64,000 nt of DNA. Source: Acidobacteriota bacterium. Lineage in GTDB: Bacteria; Acidobacteriota; Blastocatellia; Pyrinomonadales; Pyrinomonadaceae. The translations under genes were made by a program, and so were the position numbers. How positions within the stretch are numbered: position 1 is the first letter of the stretch; each line of letters opens with the position of its first letter. The stretch is taken from the NCBI GenBank assembly GCA_023389035.1, contig JAEWFC010000030.1, positions 558,001 to 622,000 on the forward strand, written 5' to 3'. Below the pieces are notes generated by a model. That model was not told the DNA's origin, ran no database searches, and worked only from the letters and a program-made list of their open reading frames with translations. Below, one piece after another: positions 34,189 to 43,756 of the stretch.

Positions 34189-35022
34189 ATGGAAGCATAC
34201 GACTATCTACCGACATGGAACACGCTGCGAAATCTAATGGATATCGCGCTGGTCTTCGTGATCGTGTACGTCGTGCTTCGGCTGCTGAGGGGAACGCGGG
34301 CAGTGCCGACGATGGTCGGACTCGTGATGCTCGCCCTGCTTTATTGGCTGGCGGTCGCGCAGGAGCTGGCGACGCTGGAATTTGTCCTGCGATCGGCGGT
34401 GCTCTACATCGGTTTTGCGATCATTGTGCTGTTTCAGTCGGAGATACGCCAGGCTCTCATGTACTTCGCCAATCGCCTACAGCTGCCGATTCTCAGAAAA
34501 CAGCGCGGCCAGTTCGGCGGCAGCATCTACGACGAGATAGTGCTGGCGGTGACAACGCTTGCAAGTGAAAAGATCGGAGCTTTGATAGTCATCGAACGAA
34601 ACATCGGCCTTAGAAATTTCATCGACGCCGGCGTGCAGCTTGATGCGGCGATCAGCTACGACCTGCTCGTCACGATATTCAACCCTGCGACTCCGCTGCA
34701 TGATGGGGCAATCATTATCCAGAACGAACGCGTCGCGGCGGCCTCAGTATTTCTGCCGCTGACAAAGAACCCGAGCATTTCGCGAGAGCTGGGCACGCGA
34801 CATCGCGCTGCCATCGGCATAACCGAGGGCTCAGACGCGATCGCGATCGTGGTTTCCGAAGAGACAGGCCTTATCACTTGGGTCGAGGCCGGCGAGGTTC
34901 GGCGCAGCATGGATACGACCCAGCTTAGAAAGCGTTTGCTCAAGACGATGAACATTCCGCTGATCGACAGCAAGCGGCCAACTGCGAAACCGATGAAGGA
35001 GGCCGAGACCGAAATAACGTGA
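34189..35022 (+). CDS. cdaA: Diadenylate cyclase CdaA
   Basis: Makes cyclic di-AMP from two ATP. The 277 residues have three N-terminal membrane helices (to about 85) and the DAC domain. Catalytic signatures are NPATPLHDGAIII (DGA) and ELGTRHRAAIGITE (RHR). The membrane-bound CdaA form is followed by its regulator CdaR: the TGA of cdaA overlaps the next start. c-di-AMP usually controls potassium and osmotic balance; an mscL gene and a CPA1 antiporter elsewhere in the window are candidate downstream functions, not proven targets. Confidence 0.95.
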   Translation: MEAYDYLPTWNTLRNLMDIALVFVIVYVVLRLLRGTRAVPTMVGLVMLALLYWLAVAQELATLEFVLRSAVLYIGFAIIVLFQSEIRQALMYFANRLQLPILRKQRGQFGGSIYDEIVLAVTTLASEKIGALIVIERNIGLRNFIDAGVQLDAAISYDLLVTIFNPATPLHDGAIIIQNERVAAASVFLPLTKNPSISRELGTRHRAAIGITEGSDAIAIVVSEETGLITWVEAGEVRRSMDTTQLRKRLLKTMNIPLIDSKRPTAKPMKEAETEIT

Positions 35023-35957
35023 TGGAAGCTCGTGCGGATCTAGAACCGAACGAACGATCGACCCCCGTTCTGATCAAACACATTCTTCGGAAGATATTCC
35101 TCGAGGATTGGGTGATGAAGCTCGTCGCGCTCGGCATCACACTCGCGCTTTGGTTGGGCGTTACGGGCCTGAGCACGCCGACCACGGAGCTGATACGCAA
35201 CGTTCCGCTAAACCTTAGATTTTCGAGCGAGGTGGAGGTGACCGGCTCAGAGCTGCAGCAGGTCGACATCATCGTAAGCGGCGATAAGCGCCGCGTCTCG
35301 CAGCTAAACCGCGGCGACCTGGTCGTATCTGTCGACCTTACTGAAATGGCTACCGGTGAGCAGGTAGTAAATCTCACGTCTGAAAATGTCATGCTTCCGC
35401 TACCGACGGGCATCAAGCTTGACGAGATCTTGCCGGGCACGACCACGATAAAGCTCGAACCGGTAGTCGAAAAAGATATACCTGTCCGCGTCGAAACGTT
35501 TGGCGAATTGCCCGAGGGCTACGAGGTCTATTCCCAAACGGTCGTGCCCGAGACCGTGAAGGTCCGCGGGCCTGCGAGCTACATCCAGTCGCTGGATTCT
35601 CTCACGACCGAACGCATCGATATCGCAAACCGACGCGGCGATTTCACCGCCCAGACCGTGCAGCTGAACCGGCCGGGCTGGGACAAGATAACCCTGCTGA
35701 AGGGTGTGGTCGACGTGGTATTCCGCATTGGCGAGACACGCGGCGAGAGGGTTTTGCTGCTGGAAGTCGATGGCCTGCCCGAGCGGAGAGCAACTGTCGT
35801 GTTATATGGTCCTCGATCAGTTTTGGCAGCTCTTGATCCGCAAACGATGCGGGCCACAGGTTCAAGAGACCAGGTCGGCGAAGAGAGCGCACAATTCACA
35901 CCACCGGAAAGCGTCCGCAACCTGGTCGAGGTCCGGGAAGTTAAACTCCGCCCCTAA
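35022..35957 (+). CDS. cdaR: CdaR / YbbR-domain protein
   Basis: 311-residue membrane-anchored protein with one N-terminal membrane helix (about 28-48, VMKLVALGITLALWLGVTG) and extracytoplasmic YbbR repeats: IRNVPLNLRFSSEVEVTG, VEKDIPVRVETFGELPEGYE with PETVKVRGPASYIQSLDS, and a third weaker copy. CdaR binds CdaA and tunes its activity. The start could be the ATG at 35022 or a GTG immediately before it; both overlap the cdaA stop. In many bacteria glmM follows, but here it does not. Confidence 0.92.
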   Translation: MEARADLEPNERSTPVLIKHILRKIFLEDWVMKLVALGITLALWLGVTGLSTPTTELIRNVPLNLRFSSEVEVTGSELQQVDIIVSGDKRRVSQLNRGDLVVSVDLTEMATGEQVVNLTSENVMLPLPTGIKLDEILPGTTTIKLEPVVEKDIPVRVETFGELPEGYEVYSQTVVPETVKVRGPASYIQSLDSLTTERIDIANRRGDFTAQTVQLNRPGWDKITLLKGVVDVVFRIGETRGERVLLLEVDGLPERRATVVLYGPRSVLAALDPQTMRATGSRDQVGEESAQFTPPESVRNLVEVREVKLRP

Positions 35958-36940
35958 TATATATCAAAGCTGTATTCGAGATAGACAACAACCGACACCG
36001 GTTGCCCATTGATCGTTTTCGGCTCGAAAGTTATCTGGCGAGCCGCTTCCAGCGCATTTTGGTCGAGACCAGTTTCCAGACCCTTGATTATCATTGGACG
36101 TCGGACACGTCCATCGGCACCGAGTATGAGCGCGATACGGATGCTGCCCTCTACGCCGGCGGCCCGCGCTTTGTCAGTATACGCAGCTGGCCGTTTCGAT
36201 AGTATCTTGTACGGGGTAACGCCAGGCTCATCGGCCGGCTTGGAGGGAACCGTAGGTTTTGGCTTGGAAAAATGGTCGAGGTAGAGCTTAAGGTCGTCCC
36301 GTGTTTCCACAAGTATCGCATTCGCTACCGGTTCAGTGGTTTTCGCGATGCCCGTTTCGAGAGTTTGAATGGCGTCCCGGAACAACGGAAGGTCGATCTG
36401 GATCTCATCTCCATCATTCGACTTTTTGGAGATCCGCTTAAGCAAGATATCGACTTTCAGCTTGTATCCGTCAACGAACGTCGGATCAAGCCCGATCATT
36501 TTGATGGCATCGCTTTGTGCCCCTTCAAGGTCGCCCTTATACAGACGGGAAAATCCGCGAACGTTGTAGGCCATCGTCAATTTTGCATCGAGCGAGATCG
36601 CTCTACCAGCCTCAGAAGCGGCCTTGTTTATATCGCCGTTAATCAGGTATGCAAAGGCAAGGTTCGCACGGTAGGCCGCATTTGTCGGCCCGAGTTTCAC
36701 GGCTTGCTGGAAGGATCTCTGCGCCTGTTTTCCGTCGTTGGTGCGAACCTGAGCAAGACCGAGGTAGTTCCACAATTCGGCGTTGCGTTTCTCGGTCTTA
36801 TCCTTTACCGCGTCGCCGAGTATCCGAATCGCCTCAAGATCTTTGCCCTGATCGAAAAGCACTACGCCCGGATGCTTAGCTTGTGACGCTGTGGCTGAAG
36901 CGAGAGCTAACAGTAAGAGAAATGGGGCACAAAACTTCAT
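35954..36940 (-). CDS. TPR protein with TonB C-terminal domain
   Basis: 328-residue exported protein: signal peptide (1-20), about three TPR units (residues 35-150; YLGLAQVRTNDGKQAQRSFQ, ANLAFAYLINGDINKAASEA), a polar linker with PKPTVPSKPADEP, and a TonB-type C-terminal domain (about 245-328: KARAAGVEGSIRIALILGAD, GLDQNALEAARQITFEP). It lacks the N-terminal membrane helix of classical TonB, so it probably acts in the periplasm rather than as an energy transducer. The next gene downstream of its promoter, an esterase, overlaps its start by 4 bases. Confidence 0.85.
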   Translation of the reverse strand: MKFCAPFLLLLALASATASQAKHPGVVLFDQGKDLEAIRILGDAVKDKTEKRNAELWNYLGLAQVRTNDGKQAQRSFQQAVKLGPTNAAYRANLAFAYLINGDINKAASEAGRAISLDAKLTMAYNVRGFSRLYKGDLEGAQSDAIKMIGLDPTFVDGYKLKVDILLKRISKKSNDGDEIQIDLPLFRDAIQTLETGIAKTTEPVANAILVETRDDLKLYLDHFSKPKPTVPSKPADEPGVTPYKILSKRPAAYTDKARAAGVEGSIRIALILGADGRVRRPMIIKGLETGLDQNALEAARQITFEPKTINGQPVSVVVYLEYSFDIY

Positions 36941-37602
36941 TGCTTTAGAAATTCTCTGATATCAGACCGCATTTCCTCGGTGATCTCGTGCTTAGCATTG
37001 TATTGTTTGGCGGTCAGGTTCGGCAACATTTTCTCAAGGCGGCTAATGTGACTCTTGTACTGCTCGTCGGAATAAAACTCGTCGTCGTCGCTGTACAGAT
37101 AGAGAGTTGGGGCATTGCAAACGCTGTACTTCTCGTTAGTTTCAAGATCGCCGGGGACGCCGCCGCAGACGGCGACTATCCCTGCAAGAAGATCGGGGCT
37201 AGAGAACGCGAAGCGAAAATTGATAGCGACCGCCTGCGAGAATCCGTAAAGAAAAACACGCGACCGGTCGACGCAATCGTCGCCCGCGAGCAGGTCGATG
37301 ATCCGTCGGACGAACTGATGATGCAGCGTGACGTATTCCTCGGGACGATGATCGGTAAGCCAGCCAAAGCCGACGCGGTACCCGTCATCGGTCTTGCGAA
37401 AATGCTGATGCGGAGCCTGTATCGAGGCGATGACCCAGCCCTCGGGAGCAACGGCGCGAGCCTCACGCATCATATAGCGCTTATGCGCTCCATAACCGTG
37501 GACCGCGATCAGCAAAGGTGCGGGCCGCGACAGGTGGTCTGGCAATAGCAGGTCGTAGTAGAGGTCGATCTCGGCCTTTAGTGTTCTGTCAGTTTCAAGC
37601 AT
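36937..37602 (-). CDS. Alpha/beta hydrolase, phospholipase/carboxylesterase type
   Basis: 221-residue serine hydrolase. Oxyanion-hole region LLIAVHGYGAHK, nucleophile S122 in LYGFSQAVA, acid Asp in YSDDDEF and the His in NAKHEI give a full catalytic triad. The fold and length match the YpfH/carboxylesterase group, which cleaves short or medium acyl esters. No signal peptide. It is first in an operon with the TonB-TPR gene, whose start it overlaps, and 6 bases after the methyltransferase gene, also on the minus strand. Confidence 0.85.
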   Translation of the reverse strand: MLETDRTLKAEIDLYYDLLLPDHLSRPAPLLIAVHGYGAHKRYMMREARAVAPEGWVIASIQAPHQHFRKTDDGYRVGFGWLTDHRPEEYVTLHHQFVRRIIDLLAGDDCVDRSRVFLYGFSQAVAINFRFAFSSPDLLAGIVAVCGGVPGDLETNEKYSVCNAPTLYLYSDDDEFYSDEQYKSHISRLEKMLPNLTAKQYNAKHEITEEMRSDIREFLKQ

Positions 37603-37608
37603 TCGGGT

Positions 37609-38418
37609 TTAATCAAGGAGAGCGATCCATTGCTCCGGTGTGGGCAGGCTGCGCGCGATGCGCGACCGATGGAGCTTGTAGAGTTTTTTCTGCATTCCAC
37701 CGAGCGAGCGGTCGAACGCAAGGAACGGGATCAGCCGTGCGAGCTTTTTATAGAGCCGCAATTTTTCATCATGGTGCTTGGCTGTTCGAGCGGGATCTGA
37801 GCGATACTGCGACCACGCTATCGACCCGACAAAACCGGCTGCTCCGAAATTCGGCGAAAGCAGAACTTGCTCGGCAAAAACCCGTGCACCGCCTTCGAAT
37901 TCATGCAGTACGTCGTGAAACGCGACGATCGCACCGTCGGTCAAATGCGGGAGAAATGCTTCCAAGTCGATACGCGTTCCTTTGTACGTATGATCGCCGT
38001 CGATCCACAGCAGCCTGAGCGGCGTCGTCCATTTCGCGGCGAGGTTTGAAGAGAATTCGCGATGCAACCGTACGCGCTCGGCAACATCGTGCTCTGTGAC
38101 ATTCCGCGTGAAATCGTCGAATGAACTTGCGTCGCCCTTCAGATCCGGATCGGTTATCGACGGAGCGGTCATCGGGTCGACTGCGTTTATGTGATCGTCG
38201 CCCGCGAGTGCCGCGGCCTTCGCGAGCAGTATCGCCGAGCGTCCCTTGAACGAGCCTATTTCAAGCACCTCGCCTGCAGCAGTCGGCACCGCGCCGAGCA
38301 GACACAGAAAGCGCATCTCGTTCTCGGACAGAAAGCCCTCGACCGTCTGCGTTTTCGGTATAAGATCGTCTACGAAGGCCGCAAACCCTTCTGGCAGCCG
38401 ACGTTCAGGTTTTTGCAT
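37609..38418 (-). CDS. Class I SAM-dependent methyltransferase (Methyltransf_24 type)
   Basis: 269-residue protein with a Rossmann SAM-binding fold: VLEIGSFKGRSAILLAKAA is motif I, INAVDPM the acidic second strand, and LRLLWIDGDHTYKGTRIDLE the fourth strand motif typical of O-methyltransferases of the Methyltransf_24 group acting on sugars or secondary metabolites. The C-terminal 70 residues are basic. The gene is divergent from the O-antigen-ligase-like gene, which suggests a glycan substrate, but this is only context. Confidence 0.82.
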   Translation of the reverse strand: MQKPERRLPEGFAAFVDDLIPKTQTVEGFLSENEMRFLCLLGAVPTAAGEVLEIGSFKGRSAILLAKAAALAGDDHINAVDPMTAPSITDPDLKGDASSFDDFTRNVTEHDVAERVRLHREFSSNLAAKWTTPLRLLWIDGDHTYKGTRIDLEAFLPHLTDGAIVAFHDVLHEFEGGARVFAEQVLLSPNFGAAGFVGSIAWSQYRSDPARTAKHHDEKLRLYKKLARLIPFLAFDRSLGGMQKKLYKLHRSRIARSLPTPEQWIALLD

Positions 38419-38477
38419 ATTGAAATGGATTTTGTCAGACTACGTAAGCTTACGGCAGACGTCATAAAACCCCAAGT

Positions 38478-40013
38478 ATGCAGGCTACGCTCCGCAATTT
38501 CGACGCCGTCGCGTGTATCTCGTCCGAACATAAAGTCACACGCTTACTCGAAAGGGCGGCCTTTGCATGCCTGATACTGCTGGCGATCTCGGTACCGCAT
38601 TCGATCGCGGCGACGCAGACAGCCTGGCTGCTTGGGATGCTGCTGACGGTGGCGCGACTCGCCATCTCACCCCGGCCAAAACTGAAGCTCGGCCCTGTCG
38701 ATGTCGCACTGTGGGCGTTCTTCCTATGGACGGTCATAAGTGCGTTAATGTCCTACGATCAGCCGACTTCGCTCGACAAGCTCCGCGGAGCCGCGGTTTT
38801 CCTGCTCGTCTATTTTGTCCGCCTTAACGTACGTTCAGTTCGTGCGGCTGTATTGGTCGTCGGATTTCTGATCGTCTCGTGCATGGTAAACGTGCTGTGG
38901 GTGCCGATCGAACGGGCGATCGGCCGCGGTGTTGAGATCCATGGCGTCCGTCCCGAAAGCCCGCTGGCAAAAGCGCGTCTGATGGACGGCGACACGCTGC
39001 TTTCAGTGAACGGCGTCGATGTCGGCACGCCGGAAGAGCTCGTTACACTGCTGCAACAGGCGGCCTCGTCAGACGTGAAGTTTTACCGCCCGGATTTCGA
39101 ATTCACTGTAAAGATATCCCGCGATGATCTGCTGTCGGGCTCCGAGGCGGTTCAGGCGCTCGGGATCGCTCGATGGAAGAAAAGCCATAACTGGCGTTCG
39201 AGCGGATTTTACGGCCACTATGCGACTTATGCGGAGGTGCTGCAGCTGATCGGGTCGCTCGTGCTGGGCCTGTTAGTGGCGTTGTTTGCTTTTAGAATGA
39301 AGGCAAGTGAGGCTTCAGGCACGAAGTGGATCGCCTTGCTCGGGGCGGCGTTTCTGCTGACCGCATTCGCACTGCTGCTGACGGTGACGCGCGCTCCGCA
39401 GCTTGGGCTGCTGATCTCGGCATTTGTGATCGCGTTCGCGGGCCTCGGCCGAAAGTGGCTCATGATCGCGATACTGGTCGCAGTGCCGGTCGCTGCCGGC
39501 GGGCTATTCTTTTTGCAGGTGTCGCGCGACGTCGGATTTTTCGACAGCGGCGATGAATCGACGCGCTACCGAAAGGTAATGCTGCAGGACGGCTTGCGGC
39601 TCTGGACCGAAAGCCCGCGAAATTTCGTCTTCGGCGTCGGGACCGATTCTATCAAGAAATATTGGCGCGAATGGGGATTGTTTGAGGGCGGCAATTTGCC
39701 GATGGGCCACTTCCACTCAACGCCGCTGCAGCTGTTGGTCGAACGCGGTCTGCCGGCACTTCTTATCTGGCTATTCCTAATAAGCGCCTACATCGGCACG
39801 ATGTGGCGTGGAATTAAGCAAACCAGCGCGGACGACAAGTGGCGTCGGGGAATTATTCTGGGATCCTTTGGCGGAACGGTCGGGTCTGTCGCGAGCAGCG
39901 TTGTGCATTACAATTACGGCGATCAGGAAGTAGTAATGACGATCTATCTGATCATGGGGATCGTACTCGCGATCGCCAACCGCGTTGAGGAAACGCAAGA
40001 CTTGCGTGCCTAG
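38478..40013 (+). CDS. O-antigen ligase/polymerase family protein with PDZ-like insert
   Basis: 511-residue membrane protein of the Wzy/WaaL (O-antigen ligase) family: about ten membrane segments, RAPQLGLLISAFVIAFAGL, FGVGTDSIKKYWREWG and the catalytic-loop-like GHFHSTPLQLLVERGLPAL. Between the fourth and fifth membrane segments, residues about 150-215 read as a PDZ-like domain (GVEIHGVRPESPLAKARLMD, GDTLLSVNGVDVGTPEELVT). I know of no standard ligase with a PDZ in this loop. It would attach or polymerise surface glycan; the PDZ could recruit a partner or act as a regulatory clamp. Confidence 0.85.
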   Translation: MQATLRNFDAVACISSEHKVTRLLERAAFACLILLAISVPHSIAATQTAWLLGMLLTVARLAISPRPKLKLGPVDVALWAFFLWTVISALMSYDQPTSLDKLRGAAVFLLVYFVRLNVRSVRAAVLVVGFLIVSCMVNVLWVPIERAIGRGVEIHGVRPESPLAKARLMDGDTLLSVNGVDVGTPEELVTLLQQAASSDVKFYRPDFEFTVKISRDDLLSGSEAVQALGIARWKKSHNWRSSGFYGHYATYAEVLQLIGSLVLGLLVALFAFRMKASEASGTKWIALLGAAFLLTAFALLLTVTRAPQLGLLISAFVIAFAGLGRKWLMIAILVAVPVAAGGLFFLQVSRDVGFFDSGDESTRYRKVMLQDGLRLWTESPRNFVFGVGTDSIKKYWREWGLFEGGNLPMGHFHSTPLQLLVERGLPALLIWLFLISAYIGTMWRGIKQTSADDKWRRGIILGSFGGTVGSVASSVVHYNYGDQEVVMTIYLIMGIVLAIANRVEETQDLRA

Positions 40014-40162
40014 TTTTCCCGTCTGCAAGCCCCGCAGTGTCCCGTATTTCGTTCCTTAGCAGATGTCCGAATCAGCGATCTCGGCTAGCAAATTACTTCT
40101 ACCGCAAGAACTTTTTTCGGATTTCTGACGTAATTTTTGATAGACCCAAAAGAATCACAAAT

Positions 40163-42565
40163 ATGAAAAACCAAGCTTTCCGAAAGATCTCAGCATATCT
40201 AGTTCTGTATTCGCTCGTTCTGATCGCGGTTCCGGCATCGTTCGCACAGGCTCCGGCGGCCGCGAATTACGCCGCGGCACTCGCGTCCATCGAAGAAAAG
40301 GTCGAGGCAAGGCGAAAGGCTCTGGGCATTCCCGGAATGTCGCTCGCTATCGTTAAGGACGACAAGGTCATCTATTCAAAGGGCCTTGGATTCAAGGATT
40401 TCGAGAATAAGGTTCCCGCGACCGCCGACACGCAATTTGCGATCGGCTCGGCGACAAAAGCGTTTACGGCACTCAGCGTTTTAATGACAGCTGATGAAGG
40501 CAAGATCTCGCTTGATGCATCGCCGCGAACGGTTTTGCCGTATTTCAAGATGGCAGATCCCGAGACGGATAAGAACATGACGATCCGCGATCTGCTGACA
40601 CATTCATCCGGGCTGAACCGCACCGATATCGCAATGATCACCGGCAAGCTCTCGCGGCAGCAATTGATACAGGTCGCAGGCACGGCAAAACCGATCGGCA
40701 AGCTGCGAGAAAAGTTTGGCTATCAAAACCTGATGTACGCGGCCGCCGGCGAGGTGGTCGCCGTCGCACAAAAGCAGCCTTGGGAAGAGTTCGTTCCTAA
40801 ACGTATTTTGAAGCCGCTCGGCATGACGAACAGCAACATGTCGATGAGGGAGATGGCAAAGGCAGCCGACCGTTCGCTCGGGTATAACTACAATTTCGAT
40901 ACGAAAGAGACGATTCAGCTTCCCTATCGCGATATAGATCAGGTCGCCCCGGCCGGCTCGATAAATTCGTCCGCTAACGACATGGCAAAGTGGCTCCGGT
41001 TCGTGCTTGCCGGCGGTGAGCTCGATGGAAAGCGGCTCATCTCCGAAAGTATCTTTGCGGAGTGGATGAAGCCGCAAATGAAGGTCAATCCAAATGGCAC
41101 GGTGCAGTACGCACTCGGTTGGTTCGTTCAGAAGTGGAAAGACCACAAGGTGGTGCAGCACGGCGGCAACATCGATGGGTTTAACGCGATGGTCGCCATG
41201 ATCCCGGAAGAGAAGCTCGGCTTCGTAATGCTGACAAATGTTTCGGGTTCACCCCTTGGGAACGAACTGATGCCGATCATCTTTGAAGGCATACTTGGCG
41301 GCGGAAAACCGGCGCCGGTTGATAACTCGTCAGCCGTCGAGGTCGCCGCAGAAAACGAAGCCGGAAAGTATCGTCTGGCCGAGGCAAACGTAGTGATGGA
41401 CGTTCGGTTCGCTGATGGAAAGTTGACCGCGAGCCTGCCCGGACAGCCGACCTTCACGCTTGAAAAAGTTGCGGGCCGTAAGTACAAGCTTGTCGGAGCG
41501 CCCGATGGATTCTTTATTACGTTCCGGGGCAAGGAGTTGTATCTCGAACAGCCGCACGGGAATTACACACTGCCTCGTGTCGATACGCCGGCGGCCACGC
41601 CCGTTATTGGGCCAAGTTCGGCAAAGGAACTTGTCGGAAAATATACCTCCGAGAGCAGCGGCCGTTTGGGTGAGGTAAGGGAAGAGAACGGCTCGGTCGT
41701 ATTTGTCGTCGGCACACAGCAGCCGGTGACGTTGACCGAAAAGGCAAAGGACCAGTACTGGATGAAACCGCTGCCGGACGAGTATTTTCTTTCGGTAAAA
41801 CGAACTGCGGATGGAAAGGTCGAAAAGCTTGGAGTGAATCAGCCCGAAGGCGAATTTTTCTTCAAGCCCGGAGCTCCTAAACCGCCGATGTCTGCCGACG
41901 ATCTGATGGCAAAAGTGCTGGAGGCGAGCGGCGGTGCCGACAACATTCGCAAGATCACGTCGCGTGTCACGACCGTCGACGTCGATATGGAACAGCAGGG
42001 CGTAAAAGCTGTCGCGACCGTCTGGTCAAAGGCACCGAACAAGACAGCTACCGAAACGAAGTTCACCGCCGTAGGCGTCGACATCGCGTCCGGTTGGGAG
42101 TATTTCGACGGCACGTCATCAGAACAGGCATACACCTTTGCACCGGTAACAAAGGTTACGGGCTCGCGAATCGACGATCTCAAGATCGCTTCCGACCTGC
42201 ACTTGCTGCTCGATTGGAAACCGAAGTTTAAGAAGGTTGAAGTAACGCGGACCGCGAAGTGCGGCGAGGAAGAATGCTACGTCGTGGAATTCGAACCGAA
42301 CGCCGGCTCGAAATTCACGGACTATTATTCGACCAAGACGTTTCTGCTGAAACGCCGTGAGTCGGTCATCACATCAAGCACGAGCTCTGTGACGACCCCT
42401 CTCGTAAACACCTTCGAGGACTATCGCGAGGTCGACGGCGTTATGATACCGTTCAAAAGCACTAGCAACACGACCGGGAACGGCAACGTCGTGACCGTGG
42501 TGAAGAGCATCAAGCACAACGTCCCTATAGAGGACAGCTTTTTTGCTCCGAGAACTATAAAGTAG
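40163..42565 (+). CDS. Serine beta-lactamase-like hydrolase with C-terminal extensions
   Basis: 800-residue exported protein. After a signal peptide (1-29) comes a class C beta-lactamase/esterase domain with S96-x-x-K99 (GSATKAF), Y187-x-N189 (FGYQNLM) and the HGG at 333 (VVQHGGNIDGF). It continues with DUF3471-like beta domains (about 400-580) and a C-terminal part (about 620-800) resembling outer-membrane-lipoprotein-sorting proteins (SGGADNIRKITSRVTTVDVD, FEDYREVDGVMIPFK). Likely a peptidase or esterase on cell-wall or peptide substrates, not necessarily resistance. The start has only weak SD; the frame stays open 42 codons upstream. Confidence 0.88.
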   Translation: MKNQAFRKISAYLVLYSLVLIAVPASFAQAPAAANYAAALASIEEKVEARRKALGIPGMSLAIVKDDKVIYSKGLGFKDFENKVPATADTQFAIGSATKAFTALSVLMTADEGKISLDASPRTVLPYFKMADPETDKNMTIRDLLTHSSGLNRTDIAMITGKLSRQQLIQVAGTAKPIGKLREKFGYQNLMYAAAGEVVAVAQKQPWEEFVPKRILKPLGMTNSNMSMREMAKAADRSLGYNYNFDTKETIQLPYRDIDQVAPAGSINSSANDMAKWLRFVLAGGELDGKRLISESIFAEWMKPQMKVNPNGTVQYALGWFVQKWKDHKVVQHGGNIDGFNAMVAMIPEEKLGFVMLTNVSGSPLGNELMPIIFEGILGGGKPAPVDNSSAVEVAAENEAGKYRLAEANVVMDVRFADGKLTASLPGQPTFTLEKVAGRKYKLVGAPDGFFITFRGKELYLEQPHGNYTLPRVDTPAATPVIGPSSAKELVGKYTSESSGRLGEVREENGSVVFVVGTQQPVTLTEKAKDQYWMKPLPDEYFLSVKRTADGKVEKLGVNQPEGEFFFKPGAPKPPMSADDLMAKVLEASGGADNIRKITSRVTTVDVDMEQQGVKAVATVWSKAPNKTATETKFTAVGVDIASGWEYFDGTSSEQAYTFAPVTKVTGSRIDDLKIASDLHLLLDWKPKFKKVEVTRTAKCGEEECYVVEFEPNAGSKFTDYYSTKTFLLKRRESVITSSTSSVTTPLVNTFEDYREVDGVMIPFKSTSNTTGNGNVVTVVKSIKHNVPIEDSFFAPRTIK

Positions 42566-42580
42566 CTCGACTTAAAAAAG

Positions 42581-42614
42581 AAAGGATCAGGAATTCACGT
42601 TCCTGATCCTTTTT
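42581..42614 (+). terminator. Rho-independent terminator
   Basis: A perfect 13-bp stem, AAAGGATCAGGAA (42581-42593) with TTCCTGATCCTTT (42600-42612), loop TTCACG, then T run. The A-rich 5' side lets it work in both directions, ending both the hydrolase and the convergent ttcA transcripts. Confidence 0.85.
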
Positions 42615-42633
42615 GTTTCTTTATCGCTGCGGC

Positions 42634-43521
42634 TCAGCGGGCAAGGCCCGATACCGCCATCAGGTCTGTAGCAAACGCAGGTTCGCTGTGGTCAAAGACA
42701 GCGTCGAGTTCCTTTTCAATGCTGCCGTGTCCCGCCGGTATCTGCTTGATCAATGGTGCGAAATCGCGAAAGTCGTAGAGCTCGGTATCAAGCAGATGCG
42801 AGCCCGTCACATTTGAAAGTGCCGTCAGTATCGATTGCCTCAGCGATGGTATCTCAGCAGCAAGGTCCGATACGAGCCGCTTTACGCGCGCACGTTTCAG
42901 ATTAGGCTGCGAGCCGCACAGATTGCATGGAATGATCGGGAACTGCTTTTCGTCCGCGTAACGCTGAATGTCCGATTCCTGACAATATGCGAGCGGACGG
43001 ATCACCGTGTTTCGGCCGTCATCACTGCGGAGTATCGGCGGCATCGCTTTAAGCTGGCCGACGAAGAACAGGTTCAGCAGGAACGTGTTTATAATGTCGT
43101 CACCGTGATGTCCGAGAGCGATTTTTGTGCAGCCCTCCTCGACCGCAACGTTATACAAGATGCCGCGGCGAAGCCGTGAACACAGCGAACAGAACGTTTT
43201 GCCCTCAGGCACGTGCTGCTTGACGATCGAGTAAGTATCTTCCTGGACGATCCGATACTCTACCCCGACACTTTCCAGGTATTCCGGCAAGACTTCCTCG
43301 GGGAATCCGGGCTGTTTCTGATCCAGGTTTACGGCCAATATATCGAACGTCACAGGAGCACGCCGGCGAATATCGAGCAGCAGGTCGAGCAGCGTGTAGC
43401 TGTCTTTCCCGCCCGAAAGGCACACCATCACCTTGTCGCCCTCGGCGATCATATTGAAATCGCCAATGGCTTTGCCCATTTTCTTGAGCAGGCGTGTCTT
43501 TGTCTTGCTTTCTACGAACAA
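42634..43521 (-). CDS. ttcA: tRNA 2-thiocytidine synthetase TtcA
   Basis: Sulfur-transfer enzyme forming 2-thiocytidine at tRNA position 32. The 295 residues have the PP-loop SGGKDS (36-41), the first CxxC in FCSLCSRLRRG and the second in PCNLCGSQPN that bind the iron-sulfur cluster, and GHHGDDIINTFLLNLF. It is complete and of normal length. It lies between the hydrolase and bactofilin genes with no operon partner. Confidence 0.94.
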   Translation of the reverse strand: MFVESKTKTRLLKKMGKAIGDFNMIAEGDKVMVCLSGGKDSYTLLDLLLDIRRRAPVTFDILAVNLDQKQPGFPEEVLPEYLESVGVEYRIVQEDTYSIVKQHVPEGKTFCSLCSRLRRGILYNVAVEEGCTKIALGHHGDDIINTFLLNLFFVGQLKAMPPILRSDDGRNTVIRPLAYCQESDIQRYADEKQFPIIPCNLCGSQPNLKRARVKRLVSDLAAEIPSLRQSILTALSNVTGSHLLDTELYDFRDFAPLIKQIPAGHGSIEKELDAVFDHSEPAFATDLMAVSGLAR

Positions 43522-43756
43522 ATATCTAACCCTCCGTCGAAACCTTTAATTCTCGCACCTCCACCCGCGCTTTTCAACCCTGTTAAAATAACTAGACACC
43601 GACGCGTGCGCTCGTTTATCATTCGGATGAAGGCACTTTTCGGCGTAGCCGCTCACCTGAACGGCCAAGCATTGACCCAGTATGTCCTCCCCGGACGCGT
43701 TTGCTGCCAACTCTGCTGCCTCTTAGATCTTACAATTCGAAAGGAGACCATGTCTT

